From Anaerolineales bacterium (GTDB lineage Bacteria > Chloroflexota > Anaerolineae > Anaerolineales > UBA4823): a stretch of 24,775 bases of DNA. Of the stretch, positions 13,918 to 20,687 are shown piece by piece; the first letter of the stretch is position 1, and each line of letters starts with the position of its first letter. Below the pieces are notes generated by a model. It saw only the letters and a program-made list of their open reading frames with translations. It had not been told where the DNA came from and did no database searches. The position numbers and the translations under genes were made by a program. The stretch covers positions 1 to 24,775 of the forward strand of contig JAFGBV010000133.1 of assembly GCA_016932955.1 (NCBI GenBank), written 5' to 3'.

Positions 13918-14742
13918 TTGCTATCCCAACAAAATAGCATTGATTTGAGTGAGATTCTGCATGCAATCGGTCAGGTAGGTCAGCGCCTATGCGAAATTAG
14001 CGCCTGCGAAGGTGCAGCAGGGAATATATCCATTTACCTTGGTAAGCAACTTGAGCCTTCCAGCCTATTCCCCCTTGCCGAATCGATTTCACTACCCGTA
14101 CATGTACCAGAGATCGCCGGCGGCCACTTCTTGGTCACAGGCTCCGGAAGACGCCTGCGAGAATTACTCGACGATCCGCAAGCTAATCTCGGTCTTCTGC
14201 GGATTAATCCTGGCGGAGATAAAGGCACCCTTTTCACCTCTCCCCTCCGAAAGTTCACTCATCTTACCAGCGAGTTCAACACCCACCTTGCTGTACACTA
14301 CGATCACATCCTAACCCGCGGATTACGCTTTCATGCTCTTGTGCATGCCCAGCCCATACACCTCACCTTCCTCAGTCATATTCCTGCTTACCAAGACTGG
14401 CTTCATCTCAACCAGCGCGTGTTATGCTGGCAGCCTGAAGCTATCCTAAACCTCCCGGAGGGGATCGGTTACCTTCCGTTCATCATTCCCGGATCAACGG
14501 ATTTAATGCATGCCACGATTGACCAGTTACGCCGCCACCAATTGGTTCTTTGGGGGAAACATGGTGTCATGGCACGCTCCGATCACTCCGTCAAGAAAGC
14601 CAGTGACCTGGTAGAGTATGCTGAGACAGGCGCTCGATACGAATACATGAAACAAACGGTAGATAAATATGGCACAGGCCTGTCCCCTGAAGAGATCCGC
14701 GCTGTCTGCACAGCTAATAACATCCACCAGAACATTTTTTAG
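13918..14742 (+). CDS. Class II aldolase/adducin family protein (rhamnulose-1-phosphate aldolase-like)
   Basis: A 274-residue protein resembling RhaD-type metal-dependent aldolases, which cleave sugar-1-phosphates to DHAP and an aldehyde. AAGNIS (33-38) is the phosphate-binding loop, SEFNTH (118-123) carries the catalytic Glu (E119), HAQP (143-146) sits at the first metal-ligand pair, and WGKHG (212-216) supplies the distal His (H215). RhaD normally has HxH at the metal; here the second is Gln145, while another His (H148) lies nearby. Start: TTG at 13918, supported by GGAG 7 bases upstream and by the lack of any early Met. It lies 20 bases after the HycI-like gene, probably co-transcribed. 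No other rhamnose genes are nearby, so the substrate is uncertain. Confidence 0.82.
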   Translation: MLSQQNSIDLSEILHAIGQVGQRLCEISACEGAAGNISIYLGKQLEPSSLFPLAESISLPVHVPEIAGGHFLVTGSGRRLRELLDDPQANLGLLRINPGGDKGTLFTSPLRKFTHLTSEFNTHLAVHYDHILTRGLRFHALVHAQPIHLTFLSHIPAYQDWLHLNQRVLCWQPEAILNLPEGIGYLPFIIPGSTDLMHATIDQLRRHQLVLWGKHGVMARSDHSVKKASDLVEYAETGARYEYMKQTVDKYGTGLSPEEIRAVCTANNIHQNIF

Positions 14743-14756
14743 AACAAGCCCCGTCC

Positions 14757-14785
14757 TTGACTTGAGTCAGAATATATAGTAAACT
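14757..14785 (+). promoter_or_regulatory. Promoter for tRNA-Asp
   Basis: TTGACT (14757-14762), a 17-base spacer and TAAACT (14780-14785) would place the start near 14792, a few bases ahead of the tRNA. An alternative TATAGT at 14775 lacks a properly spaced -35. Confidence 0.5.
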
Positions 14786-14796
14786 ACCGCTCGCAC

Positions 14797-14873
14797 GGTC
14801 CCGTGGTGTAGCGGCCAAACATGCGGCCCTGTCAAGGCCGAGATCGCGGGTTCGAATCCCGTCGGGACCGCCA
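14797..14873 (+). tRNA. tRNA-Asp(GTC)
   Basis: A complete 77-base cloverleaf. The acceptor GGTCCCG pairs with CGGGACC, the D-stem is GTGT/ACAT, the anticodon stem CGGCC/GGCCG encloses CTGTCAA with anticodon GTC at 14831-14833, and the T-stem GCGGG/CCCGT encloses TTCGAAT. Discriminator G is followed by an encoded CCA (14871-14873), unlike the tRNA fragment at the start of the window. Confidence 0.97.
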
Positions 14874-14875
14874 AT

Positions 14876-14910
14876 AATCGCCCAGATATCCCTGAGCGAT
14901 TTTAATTTAA
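14876..14910 (+). terminator. Intrinsic terminator of tRNA-Asp
   Basis: AATCGCCCAG (14876-14885) pairs with CTGAGCGATT (14892-14901), with one C-A mismatch and a 6-base loop. It is followed by TTTAATTTAA. It begins 2 bases after the tRNA 3' end. Confidence 0.75.
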
Positions 14911-15298
14911 CGATTACCTCCACAGAGCTTTTAGTTTATGTAGTCACCAGGCAGGCGATCAGGCTCTGATCGAGTTAGTCAAAGTAGTTCGCGAGCGCAT
15001 CCGCGGCTCTGACTGGTTCGCTCGTTGGGGTGGTGAAGAATTCGTCATCCTTGCCCCAGGGATCAACCTGGATCAGGCAGCGATCCTGGCCGGAAAAATT
15101 TGCTCCCTCGTCTCTTCACATGCTTTCCCCAGCGTAGTGCACATAACCATCAGCATGGGCGTAACCCAATACCAGCCAGGTGATACTCCCGAAAAGATAC
15201 TGGAAAAAGTAGATGCGGCTTTATACCAGGCAAAAAAAAGGGGGGGCGCAATACTTTTGCGATGTACAAAACTTCTTCTGGCGCGTAATATCTGTTAG
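14906..15298 (+). pseudogene. Remnant of a GGDEF diguanylate cyclase gene (5'-truncated and frameshifted)
   Basis: A frame open from 14906 to TAG 15298 has no usable start codon. From 14951 it reads as the second half of a GGDEF domain: HQAGDQAL, the inhibitory-site RxxD (RGSD), the active-site RWGGEEF (GGEEF codons at 15029-15043), SMGVTQY and the final helix DAALYQAKK. Everything before HQAGD, including the metal-binding DxDxFK region, is missing. In the run A8G7 (15232-15246) the frame slips. Adding one base would restore the expected ending GRNTFAMYK and a TAA at 15286-15288. Two independent lesions argue for a pseudogene rather than a single sequencing error. The break lies immediately beyond the tRNA-Asp terminator, suggesting a rearrangement joined there. 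Confidence 0.85.
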
Positions 15299-15311
15299 CA
15301 ACTAACGAAGA

Positions 15312-16166
15312 TTATTCCCCTCCGCTTGTAGTAATTTCATTAATTAACACTGCAATCGGCTGACCAAGCCTGGCAAGCCGGTATGGTGGCGCAGCAAGCC
15401 CTACCTGCAGCCACTAGCCAAGGTACATCTTGCCTCCTTCCACACGCCACTCCATTAGTTCCCCATTTCCATAGGCATGATAACCATACACTCCATCCCC
15501 AAGCAGTGGCGCAAGACCCGCCAGCATGGCGAAACCATTTTCCCCTTCGTTATACCGCAGGTCAATGATCCATCCGCAAGGTTGTTGGGCATCCAGGCTG
15601 TGGATTGCTTCTTGAATTTCACTGGCAAATTGGCGCACCGCTTCTTCATTGCCAACTACAAAAGTCAGAATAAAGAGATATCCAAAGCGCCCTTCCAACA
15701 GTTCCTGGCGGATACTGGGCGCAGGCGCAGTCGGCTTATCATAATAAGCCTGGAACTCCACTGGCGCCCAAATATAGCCGTGCCGGTCACCAATGATATC
15801 CAGCGCCATCTCGATCACTGGATAAAGATCGGCGATGGTATCTGCCCCGGCAGCGGCATCATATACCGTTATATGCAGCACATCCCAATCAACTCCATCG
15901 CCATAGAGCGTATTTTCTTTGAGCAATGCCAGTGCTTCATCTAGATAGGTTTTCAGCTCAATAGAAAGTGTTGGGAGCAACGTGGCTTGCGCCGTGGCAA
16001 CATGGGTTGGCATAGGTGTCGTTGCTGCTTGTGCTGGAAAGGTCGCCCTTGGTTCAGGCGTGTCCGATGGTCGATAAGTCGGTGTAGGGATCGCCAGGGG
16101 AGGCTGCGGCGCGCAAGGCGTCAACAGGCACAAGGTGAGCGCAAGCGCAATAGACTGAAAAATAAT
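15312..16166 (-). pseudogene. Broken S41-peptidase-like lipoprotein gene
   Basis: On the minus strand a lipoprotein-like start (SIALALTLCLLTPC, Cys then a Pro/Thr-rich linker) leads to an S41-like core with GRFGYLFILTF and the conserved WIIDLRYNEGENG. The frame is stopped by TAG at 15416-15414. In the same frame beyond it, the family sequence resumes (GQPIAVLINEITTSGGE), including the region expected to hold the catalytic Ser, and then ends abruptly with TAA at 15312-15314, lacking the rest of the fold. The 5' end has no ATG: only a TTG at 16133, which would cut the signal peptide, or ATT codons at 16161-16166 after AGGGAAAG. An internal nonsense codon, a missing C-terminus and no proper start make this a pseudogene. 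Its 3' end lies 13 bases from the GGDEF remnant. Confidence 0.75.
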
Positions 16167-16172
16167 CTTTCC

Positions 16173-16550
16173 CTAATCAGGTGCACCGGCTCCCTTGCCT
16201 GTAAATGCGATACGAAACTGCTCATATTCCTTCGCCATGGATAGCGTAGACTGGTAGCTTTCATAGTAGCGGATATCCTGCTCGAACGGTGCAAGACTTT
16301 CGCGATCAGGCCAATGTGCAAGAAGTGCGATCTTCGCTGCAAGCAAATGGTATAAGATAATCTTGGAACTGAACTCGGTAGCTTTCGAGTACGCCAGATC
16401 GATTGCCTCCCACCGAATCCGGTTAGCCATCTCAACGCCTTCTGCCCTCAGCGCCTCCCGTTCTGAGATACTACCTGCAAGGAAGTGTACTATGAAGGCA
16501 TCACCTTGCTGCACGAGTGTAGTCTGAGTGTCCGATTCTTGCTCGTCCAT
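16173..16550 (-). CDS. Small hypothetical protein, mainly helical
   Basis: A 125-residue protein that I do not recognise. It starts MDEQESDTQTT, has one amphipathic stretch (about 55-80, SSKIILYHLLAAKIALLAHW) and charged helices, and no signal peptide or clear membrane span. The ATG at 16550 is preferred to a TTG at 16574, although neither has a strong Shine-Dalgarno. The TATTATAA just upstream is too close to act as a -10 for this start. Its stop codon is followed within 10 bases, in the same frame, by the broken S41 lipoprotein gene, so the two were probably one operon. It may be a relic of the same decaying module. Confidence 0.55.
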   Translation of the reverse strand: MDEQESDTQTTLVQQGDAFIVHFLAGSISEREALRAEGVEMANRIRWEAIDLAYSKATEFSSKIILYHLLAAKIALLAHWPDRESLAPFEQDIRYYESYQSTLSMAKEYEQFRIAFTGKGAGAPD

Positions 16551-16690
16551 CGTTATAATACACCTATCACTCAAGATAGAGTCCGGTTCACCTGCCGGGT
16601 ATGTGAAAGCGCCCCAACCAGCTAAAAAACGCGCTTGTCGCTAGAACCAGATTTCTTTTATATGATATCATCTTTCAAAACGATCCTGGT

Positions 16691-16719
16691 TTGGCATATT
16701 TGCATTTCCTATTTTAAAT
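16691..16719 (+). promoter_or_regulatory. Promoter of the amine-dehydrogenase-like gene
   Basis: TTGGCA (16691-16696, 5 of 6), a 17-base spacer and TTAAAT (16714-16719, 4 of 6) put the start near 16726. That leaves a very short leader (about 18 bases) without an obvious Shine-Dalgarno. The gap upstream (16551-16690) holds a 10-base palindrome ATGATATCAT (16662-16671) and nothing else recognisable. Confidence 0.45.
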
Positions 16720-16743
16720 CCTCTCTGTCTACTCTGTTAACCT

Positions 16744-18801
16744 ATGTCCGACTTTGACCTCCTCTTCCAGCCCGTTCCCATCGGCCCGGTGATCGCCCCC
16801 AACCGCTTCTATCAGGTTCCTCATTGCAACGGTCTCGGCTACCGCTACCCCCGCGCCCATGCCGCCATGCGTGCCGTCAAAGCAGAAGGCGGCTGGGGTG
16901 TCGTCTGCACCGAAGAGGTTGAGATCCATCACACCTCCGATCTCGCCCCCTTCATCGAAGGCCGCCTGTGGAGCGATCAGGATATTCCGCCCCTCCGCTT
17001 GCTCACCGATTCGATCCACCAGCATGGCGCCCTGGCCGGCATTGAGCTTACCCACAGCGGTCATCATGCCTCGAACCTCTACTCACGTGTCACCTCTTTA
17101 GGTGTGCGCGCCATTGGTATCTCTGGCGGTGATGGTTTCCTCCCCGGCCAGGCGCGCTGCATGGACCTGGAAGATATCCGCGCCGTTCGCCGCTGGCATC
17201 GTGCTGCGGCCTTGCGCGCCCGCCGGGCAGGTTTCGATATCATTTACTGCTACGCCGCTCACAACCTCTCCCTCGCCATGCATTTCCTCCTCCGCCGTTA
17301 TAACGACCGCAGCGATGACTACGGCGGCAACCTGCAAAACCGCACCCGCTTCTTCCGCGAGTTGCTCGAAGACACCAAAGATGCTGTAGGGGATACCTGT
17401 GCCGTTGCTGCTCGCCTTGCTGTCGATGAGCTGCTCGGTGAGGATGGCCTCACTCACCAAGGTGATGGGCACGAGATCATTGCCGCCCTCGCCGAGCTAC
17501 CCGATCTCTGGGATGTAAATATCAGCGCCTGGCCTAATGACTCCGCCACAGCCCGTTTTTCCAGCGAAGGCTATCAGGAGAAATATATCGCTTTCGTTAA
17601 ATCGCTCACCACAAAGCCGGTTGTCGGTGTCGGCCGTTACACCTCACCAGAATCGATGCTCTCCGCTGTTCAGCGTGGCATTCTGGATCTGATCGGCGCT
17701 GCTCGCCCTTCCATTGCCGACCCCTTTCTACCCAATAAGATCAAAGAAGATCGCGGCGAAGATATTCGAGAATGCATCGGCTGCAATATCTGTGTTGCTT
17801 CTGATATGCTCGCCATCCCCATCCGTTGCACCCAGAACCCCACCATCGGAGAAGAGTGGCGCCGTGGCTGGCACCCCGAAACCATTCCTGCTCGAAAAAC
17901 GCCGCAGGAAATCCTCATTGTTGGCGCAGGTCCGGCCGGGCTGGAGTGCGCCCGCGCCCTCGGGCAGCGCGGCTATACCGTGACCATCCTCGAAGCTCGC
18001 CGTCAGCCTGGTGGTCGTGTAATTCTCGAAGCTGCCCTCCCCGGCCTTCAGGAATGGCGGCGCGTCATCGATTGGCGTCTCACCCAGATTGATAAAATGC
18101 CCAACGTCGGGGTCTATCCCCAAAGCCCGATCACCGCCGAGGAGGTGCTCACTACCGGATTCACCCATATCATCATCGCCACCGGCGCTCAGTGGCGGCG
18201 TGATGGTGCTGGGCGCACCATTCTGGCGCCCCTGCCCATTCCAGACCCTAGCCGCATCTTTACACCCGATGACATCCTCGCCGGTCATCTCCCTGCTGGT
18301 CGTGTTCTGGTATACGATGATGATCATTATTATATGGGCGGGCTTCTTGCCGAGCACCTATCTAGCCAGTCCTGCCAGGTCACCATTGCCACCCCCGCCC
18401 CCCTCGTCTCCTATTGGACGCAAAACACCCTGGAGCAATCCCGCATCCACCAGCATCTGTTGCGTCAGGGCGTCACCATCTACCACCAGCATACCCTTTC
18501 CGCCATCCATCATGGCTCCGTAACCCTGACCCATACCGTCTCCGGCGCCTCCGCATCCTTCGAATGCGACGCCATCCTCCTCGTCACCGATCGCCTCCCC
18601 CAAGACGCTCTATACCGTTCGCTTCAGCCCGCCCTCCTCGCCAGGAAGCTTGCCTCCCTCCAACTCATCGGCGACGCCGAAGCCCCTCATATTATTGCCC
18701 AGGCTGTCTTTTCCGGTCATCTCGCTGCCCGTCAGTTTGAGGCCGACATTACCGACGAAACTCCATTCTCCATTGATACGCCCTATCCTGTGATTTCTTA
18801 A
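16744..18801 (+). CDS. Trimethylamine/histamine dehydrogenase-like iron-sulfur flavoprotein
   Basis: A 685-residue protein of the TMADH/DMADH group. It has an FMN TIM barrel (about 1-340), a 4Fe-4S site CIGCNIC with a fourth Cys (C344, C347, C350, C362), and FAD/NAD-like domains from GAGPAG (394-399). VPHCNG keeps Cys28, the residue that binds FMN covalently in TMADH. The catalytic set appears present: Y170 and H173 (YAAH), D266 and W263 (AWPND). The substrate bowl differs. By remembered alignment, TMADH Tyr60 corresponds to E58 and Trp355 to D354. Asp at that place is known from histamine dehydrogenase, so a diamine or another charged amine is likelier than trimethylamine. Such enzymes oxidatively deaminate or demethylate amines and pass electrons to ETF. 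No ETF gene is in the window. Start: ATG 16744 without a Shine-Dalgarno. Confidence 0.88.
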   Translation: MSDFDLLFQPVPIGPVIAPNRFYQVPHCNGLGYRYPRAHAAMRAVKAEGGWGVVCTEEVEIHHTSDLAPFIEGRLWSDQDIPPLRLLTDSIHQHGALAGIELTHSGHHASNLYSRVTSLGVRAIGISGGDGFLPGQARCMDLEDIRAVRRWHRAAALRARRAGFDIIYCYAAHNLSLAMHFLLRRYNDRSDDYGGNLQNRTRFFRELLEDTKDAVGDTCAVAARLAVDELLGEDGLTHQGDGHEIIAALAELPDLWDVNISAWPNDSATARFSSEGYQEKYIAFVKSLTTKPVVGVGRYTSPESMLSAVQRGILDLIGAARPSIADPFLPNKIKEDRGEDIRECIGCNICVASDMLAIPIRCTQNPTIGEEWRRGWHPETIPARKTPQEILIVGAGPAGLECARALGQRGYTVTILEARRQPGGRVILEAALPGLQEWRRVIDWRLTQIDKMPNVGVYPQSPITAEEVLTTGFTHIIIATGAQWRRDGAGRTILAPLPIPDPSRIFTPDDILAGHLPAGRVLVYDDDHYYMGGLLAEHLSSQSCQVTIATPAPLVSYWTQNTLEQSRIHQHLLRQGVTIYHQHTLSAIHHGSVTLTHTVSGASASFECDAILLVTDRLPQDALYRSLQPALLARKLASLQLIGDAEAPHIIAQAVFSGHLAARQFEADITDETPFSIDTPYPVIS

Positions 18802-18842
18802 CCAGTAAAATTCTCCTCTTAAGTGCAGTACCCGGTAATAAT

Positions 18843-20225
18843 ATGGATGAAGAACGCGGTATGAAAAGCATCATCAAGAACATTCTCCAGATATTCAATA
18901 AACCACCCGATCTCCAGGCGCAGCGCATGCGGCACTTCCTGCACATTATCGAAGCCGATGATCCGCTTGCCATCGAAGCCGCCCGCGACGATGTTCTGCC
19001 CTCAGACCTTCCGCATTTGATCGCCCATTATTGGCAGCAGAATAGTTGGTCGCAAAAACGTGCCCTGGTGGAACTATTGCAAGATCAGCATCACCCCGAT
19101 CTGCCCAAATTGATGCTCGATTTCCTCCGTGCTCCGGTTATCGAGGGCGATGAACAAATGGAGTTGGCTCAGGCGATTGCACTTGGATATGTAGATGAAG
19201 CATACGACCAGTTTATGGTCTATTATAACGATCGCACACGATTGCGCCAGGATGTCCAGGCCGTCTTGCTCCAAAAAGGTATCCTGGCAGAATTACCTAC
19301 TCAATCCGAAAAGCGTTCTGCTCAGCTTCCCCAATCAGGCGTTGATCCCACTTCGCCGCCAAACCGGCGCCTGCTAGAGGGTGCCGTCCTCGGCGACCTG
19401 CTTGCCGTCCAACAGGCCTTGATAGACGGTGCAGCCATTGACGATCCTATATCAAGCGGCGACTACGTTGGCTGCAATGCTCTGATCATGTCTCTCATGC
19501 GCCAGCGCTTTGAAGTCGCCTCTTACCTCATCCAGCATCGCGCAGATGTGAACTACAAACGCCCTGCCACATTCACATCGCCCGACCCTGCCCGCGGTCA
19601 AACTCCCCTTTGGTGGGCTGCCTGCCAGGGGCACATTCAGTTGGCACAATTATTGGTCAACAAAGGCGCCTCAATCAATACCCCCGACCATTTCGGCAGC
19701 ACCCCCTTCGTACAGGCCGCTAGCTCTGGTCACTTGGAAATGGTCCGCTTCCTGGTGCAACATGGCGCCGATATCCACGCCCAGATCTATGATGGGCGCA
19801 AAGGTTTCCACCTCGCCGTCACTCATGGACATCTTCCTGTCATCGAATATCTGCTCGACCTCGGCTGCGACCCCAATGAGCCAGGTGGTTCTGGCTACAC
19901 GCCCCTGATGGTTGCCGCCGAAAACAACTCTTATGCACTTGCACAGCTACTTATCCAGCACGGGGCCGATGTGAATGCTGTGCATACCGGGCAGGGAATG
20001 TATATCGGCCTCAAGGGCTGGACCCCCCTCGTTTTCGCCGTCCATGCCAGCCTTGTTCGCATGACCAAACTGCTCATCCAGTCCGGCGCCAACGTTCACT
20101 ACATAGTACCTGCCGGGCACAAATGGGATGGTCAGCCCTTGCCCGCCCGCCGCATCACCGATTTTGCCACTGGCAAGCGCGCCGAGAGTGTCCTCGAACT
20201 ATTGCGCGAAGCAGGAGCCAGATAA
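18843..20225 (+). CDS. Ankyrin-repeat protein with N-terminal helical-repeat region
   Basis: A 460-residue soluble protein. Residues about 174-420 contain roughly seven ankyrin repeats, with typical phrases GQTPLWWAACQGH, GSTPFVQAASSGH, GYTPLMVAAENN and LLIQHGADVNA. The N-terminal 150 residues are helical pairs (RMRHFLHIIEADDPLA, RALVELLQDQHHPDLP) resembling HEAT-like repeats. There is no signal peptide, enzyme motif or membrane segment, so it is probably a cytoplasmic protein-binding scaffold. The start is uncertain: ATG 18843 (chosen) and the ATG at 18861 both lack a strong Shine-Dalgarno. It is 41 bases downstream of the flavoenzyme gene and could be co-transcribed. It faces the zinc-ribbon gene; the 54-base gap holds only a weak hairpin GAGC-TAG-GCTC (20260-20270). 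Confidence 0.85.
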   Translation: MDEERGMKSIIKNILQIFNKPPDLQAQRMRHFLHIIEADDPLAIEAARDDVLPSDLPHLIAHYWQQNSWSQKRALVELLQDQHHPDLPKLMLDFLRAPVIEGDEQMELAQAIALGYVDEAYDQFMVYYNDRTRLRQDVQAVLLQKGILAELPTQSEKRSAQLPQSGVDPTSPPNRRLLEGAVLGDLLAVQQALIDGAAIDDPISSGDYVGCNALIMSLMRQRFEVASYLIQHRADVNYKRPATFTSPDPARGQTPLWWAACQGHIQLAQLLVNKGASINTPDHFGSTPFVQAASSGHLEMVRFLVQHGADIHAQIYDGRKGFHLAVTHGHLPVIEYLLDLGCDPNEPGGSGYTPLMVAAENNSYALAQLLIQHGADVNAVHTGQGMYIGLKGWTPLVFAVHASLVRMTKLLIQSGANVHYIVPAGHKWDGQPLPARRITDFATGKRAESVLELLREAGAR

Positions 20226-20279
20226 CATCATCAACAGCGCTGAAGCGCCCAATATTATCGAGCTAGGCTCATTGTGCGG

Positions 20280-20606
20280 TTATTTGCCTGCAGGCGGTTC
20301 CACTCCCCCCTCGGACATATCCAGATACGCTGCTGCTTCCCCATCCGCCAATCGAGTCAGGAACTCCTCATCCTCCGTGCCGTTCACCAGGTACTCGTAA
20401 TCCGTTCTGTACAGGTAATACGCACCGCATTCAGGGCATTGTTGAAGTTGTAGCTTGCGACTGCTGTAAGGTCTGAAGTCCCGCACCACGTTCAGCTTGC
20501 TTGCAGCCACTGGCAAATAGGAATTTTGCTCTTCCCAGCCAAATTTTTGGTATGCATATTCCTCATCAGCCAGGGATGCACAGACCTTGCATTGCTTTTG
20601 TTCCAT
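20280..20606 (-). CDS. Small zinc-ribbon protein of unknown function
   Basis: A 108-residue protein with two Cys pairs, CKVC (about 6-9) and CPEC (about 57-60, followed by GAYYLYRTDYEY), consistent with a zinc ribbon. The rest is acidic and hydrophilic. I do not know a function for it; similar short CPxCG proteins are usually annotated as hypothetical. Start: ATG 20606. A frame extends 30 codons further but would run through the divergent promoter region. A TATAAT (20618-20613) ends 6 bases before the ATG, so the message may be leaderless; no Shine-Dalgarno is seen. It is divergent from the ABC exporter genes, with interleaved promoters. Confidence 0.65.
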   Translation of the reverse strand: MEQKQCKVCASLADEEYAYQKFGWEEQNSYLPVAASKLNVVRDFRPYSSRKLQLQQCPECGAYYLYRTDYEYLVNGTEDEEFLTRLADGEAAAYLDMSEGGVEPPAGK

Positions 20607-20612
20607 ATTGCT

Positions 20613-20618
20613 ATTATA
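20613..20618 (-). promoter_or_regulatory. -10 box of the zinc-ribbon gene (leaderless position)
   Basis: The minus strand reads TATAAT (20618-20613), with six bases to the ATG at 20606, so +1 would be the A of ATG. No good -35 at 16-18 bases. It touches the -35 of the plus-strand promoter at 20620. Confidence 0.4.
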
Positions 20619-20619
20619 T

Positions 20620-20648
20620 TTGACAAATCTAAATCCTTGCAGTATAGT
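20620..20648 (+). promoter_or_regulatory. Promoter of the ABC exporter operon
   Basis: TTGACA (20620-20625), a 17-base spacer and TATAGT (20643-20648) give 11 of 12 consensus matches, with a start near 20655. The 5' leader contains two direct copies of GATCTAG (20656-20662 and 20672-20678), 16 bases apart, which could bind a regulator. Confidence 0.8.
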
Positions 20649-20687
20649 GACAACCGATCTAGCTTCGCGCTGATCTAGACCATCGCC

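Noticed and set aside
14714..14923. Minus-strand frame containing GGPDGIRTRDLGLDRAAC
   Set aside because: This is the antisense translation of the tRNA-Asp gene and its flanks, a well-known spurious protein.
15414..15416. TAG in the S41-like gene as a pyrrolysine or readthrough codon
   Set aside because: The gene is also truncated at its C-terminus and lacks a normal start, so simple decay explains it better.
16920..18360. Antisense frames in the amine-dehydrogenase gene
   Set aside because: These frames stay open only because the sense gene has strong codon bias; they show no family motifs or ribosome-binding sites.
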